Below are positions 40,940-43,288 of a stretch of 43,288 bases of DNA, in pieces. The notes beneath the pieces were generated by a model that worked only from the letters and a program-made list of their open reading frames with translations, was not told where the DNA came from and ran no database searches. Position 1 is the first letter of the stretch. Each line of letters begins with the position of its first letter. The position numbers were made by a program, and so were the translations under genes. The DNA comes from Cellulosimicrobium composti (lineage in GTDB: Bacteria; Actinomycetota; Actinomycetes; Actinomycetales; Cellulomonadaceae), in assembly GCF_009711085.1 (NCBI RefSeq), contig NZ_WMKA01000035.1, positions 1-43,288 of the forward strand. The letters run 5' to 3'.

Positions 40940-41662
40940 GTGCCCGAGGACACGTCGACCACGTACCGCGCGCTCGCGTCGTCGAGCCGGCTGACGCTGC
41001 TGCACGCCCTCCAGGAGCGCGGCCCCATGACGGTCGCCGAGCTGTCCCGCGAGGCGGGGCTGTGCCCGAGCGCGACGCGCGAGCACCTCCAGCGCCTCGC
41101 GGACGCCGGGTTCGTGCGCGGCGCCCCCGAGGTGCGCACGACGCGCGGGCGTCCGCGCATCCTCTACGAGGCCATCGCGGGCGAGAACCCGCCCCGCGAC
41201 GGCTCGGCGGCCCGCCGGCTCGGCGACTCGCTCGTGCGCGCGGCCCTGACGCGCGCGGCGCTGGGGCAGGCCACGCCCCACGACGACCCCGGGGAGGGCG
41301 GGCCCGGCCCGACCGACCCGTCCCGGGCGGCGCGCGCGGCGGGACGCCGCCTGGTCGACGTGCTGCGGTCCGCGGGCGACGGCGACCCGGACCCCACGCC
41401 CGAGAACCAGCTCGCCGCGCTGGACGACCACCTGTGCCAGCTCGGCCTCGACCCCGAGCTCGAGCCGGACGGCCTGCGCTTCCACCTCTACCGGTGCCCG
41501 TTCCTCGACCTCGCCGCCGAGCGCGAGGACGTCCTGTGCGCCGTCCACCTCGGCCTCGTCCAGGGCGTGCTCGCAGGCGTCGGCGGGCCCGTGCGCGCCG
41601 AGGCGCTGCTCCCGCTCGTCGAGCCGGACCACTGCGTGCTGCAGCTCTCGCGCGCCGGCTGA
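40940..41662 (+). CDS. Winged-helix regulator with C-terminal cysteine cluster (COG2345, SufR/ArnR-like)
   Basis: A 240-residue regulator. Residues ~8-75 form an ArsR/DeoR-type winged helix (SRLTLLHALQERGPMTVAEL, then CPSATREHLQRLADAGFVRG). The C-terminal domain holds FHLYRCPFLDLA (Cys186), DVLCAVHLGLVQGVL (Cys200, His203) and Cys232, the spacing expected for an iron-sulfur ligand set in SufR-like proteins. It is immediately upstream of narK-narG. In Corynebacterium glutamicum an iron-sulfur winged-helix protein (ArnR) represses nar genes; this could be its counterpart. Start GTG 40940; an ATG at 40932 is out of frame. Confidence 0.72.
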   Translation: MPEDTSTTYRALASSSRLTLLHALQERGPMTVAELSREAGLCPSATREHLQRLADAGFVRGAPEVRTTRGRPRILYEAIAGENPPRDGSAARRLGDSLVRAALTRAALGQATPHDDPGEGGPGPTDPSRAARAAGRRLVDVLRSAGDGDPDPTPENQLAALDDHLCQLGLDPELEPDGLRFHLYRCPFLDLAAEREDVLCAVHLGLVQGVLAGVGGPVRAEALLPLVEPDHCVLQLSRAG

Positions 41663-41737
41663 TTTTTCACGGTCCGCGGCCCGCCGCGGCCCCCGCCCGT
41701 CGGGTCATGCTGGCGGCGCACCGGGCACCGGCCCGGC

Positions 41738-41760
41738 GTCACGACGTCGGTCGTCGTGAC
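41738..41760. promoter_or_regulatory. Perfect inverted repeat upstream of narK
   Basis: GTCACGAC-N7-GTCGTGAC lies 21 bases before the narK ATG and 11 bases before its GGGAGG site. It could be the operator of the adjacent iron-sulfur regulator or an mRNA hairpin that hides the ribosome site. Confidence 0.6.
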
Positions 41761-41781
41761 CTGCGACGACGGGAGGACGCC

Positions 41782-43128
41782 ATGACCGCCCCAGCCACCA
41801 CCCGGCCGCCCGCGCTGGTGCGGGCCGCGCGCACGCCGTCGACCGTCGACCTCGACCGCTGGGACCCCGAGGACGAGTCACGCTGGGACCGCCGGTTCGC
41901 GTGGCGCACGCTGTGGATCACGACGTACAACCTCACGCTCGCGTTCTGCGCGTGGTACCTCGTGAGCGCGGTCGCGCCCCGGCTCAACGACGTCGGGTTC
42001 GACCTGACGACGGCGCAGCTCTACTGGCTCACCGCCGTGCCCGGCCTCGCGGGCGGGCTCTTCCGCATGGTCTACATGTTCCTGCCGCCCGTCGTCGGCA
42101 CGCGCACGCTCGTCGGGGGCACCGCGACGCTGCTGGTCCTGCCGATGCTCGGCTGGACGTTCGCGGTGCGCGACGCGAGCACGCCCTACTCGGTGCTCCT
42201 GCTCCTCGCGGTCGCCGCGGGCGTCGGCGGCGGCGCGTTCTCGGGGTTCATGCCCTCGACGAGCTACTTCTTCCCCAAGCGCATGGCGGGGACGGCACTC
42301 GGTCTGCAGGCCGGGATCGGCAACTTCGGCGTGAGCCTCATCCAGTTCCTCACGCCGTGGGTCGTCGGCTTCGGCCTCCTGGGCACGGCGGTCCTCACGC
42401 CCCAGCAGACGGCGACCGGCAGCCACCTGTGGCTGCACAACGCGGGTCTCGTGCTCGTGCCGTGGACCGTGCTGGGCGCGGTGCTCGCGGGCCTGTACCT
42501 GCGCCGCGTGCCGGTGCGCGCGAACGTCCGCGAGCAGCTCGACATCTTCCGCAACAAGCACACGTGGATCATGACGGCGATCTACCTCATGACGTTCGGG
42601 GCGTTCAGCGGGTTCGCCGCACAGCTCGGCCTGCTCGTCGTCGAGCAGTACGGCGGCTTCGAGGACGCGCCCGACCCGCTGCGCTACGCGTTCCTCGGTC
42701 CGCTGCTGGGCTCCGCCGCGCGCGCCGGGTTCGGGCCGCTGTGCGACCGGTACGGCGGCGCCGTGTGGACGATGGTCTCGGGCGTCGGCATGACCGCCTC
42801 GACGGTGTTCGCGCTGTTCTTCCTCGACCCGCACGACGTCGGGCAGTTCGGCTGGTTCCTCGCCGGCATGCTCGCCGTGTTCACCTTCGCCGGGATCGGC
42901 AACGCGGGGACGTTCAAGCAGATGCCGATGATCTTCCCGCGCCGCCAGGCGGGCGGAGTCATCGGGTGGACGGCGTCGACGGCCGCGTTCGGCCCGTTCC
43001 TCGTCGGCATCGGTCTCTCGCTCGTCCCGGCGCGGTCGTTCTTCGTCGGCTGCGCGGTGTTCTTCGCGCTGTGCACGTGGCTCACGTGGCACTACTACGC
43101 CCGACCGGGCGCACCGCACCCGTCCTGA
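41782..43128 (+). CDS. narK: Nitrate/nitrite transporter NarK
   Basis: A 448-residue MFS transporter of the nitrate-nitrite porter family with 12 helices. Both nitrate signature motifs are visible (GIGNFGVSL and GIGNAGTFKQMPM), together with one arginine in helix 2 (GGLFRMVYMF) and one in the second half (SAARAGFGPL) that bind the anion. A ~50-residue hydrophilic N-terminus precedes helix 1. GGGAGG lies just upstream of the ATG. It imports nitrate or exchanges nitrate for nitrite to feed the nitrate reductase encoded next. Confidence 0.93.
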   Translation: MTAPATTRPPALVRAARTPSTVDLDRWDPEDESRWDRRFAWRTLWITTYNLTLAFCAWYLVSAVAPRLNDVGFDLTTAQLYWLTAVPGLAGGLFRMVYMFLPPVVGTRTLVGGTATLLVLPMLGWTFAVRDASTPYSVLLLLAVAAGVGGGAFSGFMPSTSYFFPKRMAGTALGLQAGIGNFGVSLIQFLTPWVVGFGLLGTAVLTPQQTATGSHLWLHNAGLVLVPWTVLGAVLAGLYLRRVPVRANVREQLDIFRNKHTWIMTAIYLMTFGAFSGFAAQLGLLVVEQYGGFEDAPDPLRYAFLGPLLGSAARAGFGPLCDRYGGAVWTMVSGVGMTASTVFALFFLDPHDVGQFGWFLAGMLAVFTFAGIGNAGTFKQMPMIFPRRQAGGVIGWTASTAAFGPFLVGIGLSLVPARSFFVGCAVFFALCTWLTWHYYARPGAPHPS

Positions 43129-43186
43129 CCGGCCGGAGCCGTCCGGCCCCGCCTCGCCCCCGTCCCCGAGAACCCGAGGAGCTGTC

Positions 43187-43288
43187 GTGCCCCCACTCGA
43201 CGAGCGCGCCCCGCGCGACCCCGCCGACGCCCTGCTGCGCCTGGGCGGCCGCCTGCGGCGGGGGCGGGTGTCGGACGACCTGCGGCAG
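43187..43288 (+). CDS. narG: Respiratory nitrate reductase alpha subunit, N-terminal fragment (cut by window edge)
   Basis: The first 34 codons after GTG 43187 read PPLDERAPRDPADALLRLGG and continue RLRRGRVSDDLRQ. Actinobacterial NarG proteins begin with such an ALLR..R...RG.VSDDLR segment just before the first conserved GGREADVFYRDRW block, which would lie outside the window. GAGGAG is 6 bases upstream of the start. Position 58 bases after narK supports the call. Only the N-terminus is present, so the molybdenum and iron-sulfur domains cannot be checked. Confidence 0.7.
   Translation, partial: MPPLDERAPRDPADALLRLGGRLRRGRVSDDLRQ

Noticed and set aside
41660-41670. T-run after the regulator gene as a terminator
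   Set aside because: TTTTT follows the stop codon but no stable stem precedes it.

Overview
The window comes from a high-GC Gram-positive actinobacterium. Very high GC, many GTG starts, 4-base GTGA/ATGA gene overlaps, a DasABC-like sugar importer without its own ATPase, an HTH-less biotin ligase beside acyl-CoA carboxylase genes with a small epsilon subunit, and a tmRNA tag ending DFALAA all fit the order Micrococcales (Cellulomonas/Cellulosimicrobium-like). The genus is an inference. No insertion sequence, prophage, integrase or CRISPR array was seen; this is ordinary chromosomal backbone with a few accessory surface and respiration loci.

Layout. 1-5.8 kb (minus): an amino-sugar operon running from a lipoprotein solute-binding protein through two ABC permeases and a ROK sugar kinase into nagB (cut by the window edge), preceded by a ROK-family repressor gene. 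5.9-8.3 kb: a PfkB sugar kinase (minus), then a DUF4349 lipoprotein and a small unknown protein (plus). 8.3-14.5 kb (minus): tmRNA, a DoxX-like membrane protein, and prfB-ftsE-ftsX-M23 hydrolase-smpB, linking trans-translation, release factor 2 and FtsEX-controlled cell-wall hydrolysis. 14.5-16.5 kb (minus): a secreted DUF916/WxL-like two-gene surface locus. 16.6-21.6 kb (minus): a Tad-type pilus/secretion operon (TadA, TadB, TadC, Flp-like pilin, two TadE-like proteins and a TadG-like protein). 21.8-28.8 kb: an aminotransferase, an LCP cell-wall ligase, a Bcr/CflA-type exporter, an SRAP/HMCES repair protein, a class III adenylate cyclase and birA. 28.9-37.5 kb (plus): acyl-CoA carboxylase beta and epsilon subunits, unknown partners, a DUF885 protein, an AEC transporter, Maf, and the biotinylated alpha subunit. 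37.5-40.2 kb (minus): two MFS exporters. 40.3 kb to the end (plus): a NUDIX hydrolase, a cysteine-bearing winged-helix regulator, narK and the start of narG.

How the genes relate. The two halves of acyl-CoA carboxylase lie about 7 kb apart but carry the same 19-bp GTTG-N11-CAAC palindrome upstream, twice before the beta gene and once before the alpha gene, next to biotin ligase. This suggests one regulator for malonyl-CoA supply. At least ten genes have a TANNNT-like hexamer 5-8 bases before the start codon and no Shine-Dalgarno sequence, so leaderless transcription looks common. The regulator-narK-narG order, with a perfect inverted repeat before narK, suggests an iron-sulfur switch for nitrate respiration. 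I found no clearly new multi-gene system. The best leads are the shared acc palindrome, a 19-bp-period intergenic repeat array at 27.8 kb, and the DUF916/WxL-like pair with a stable intergenic hairpin.
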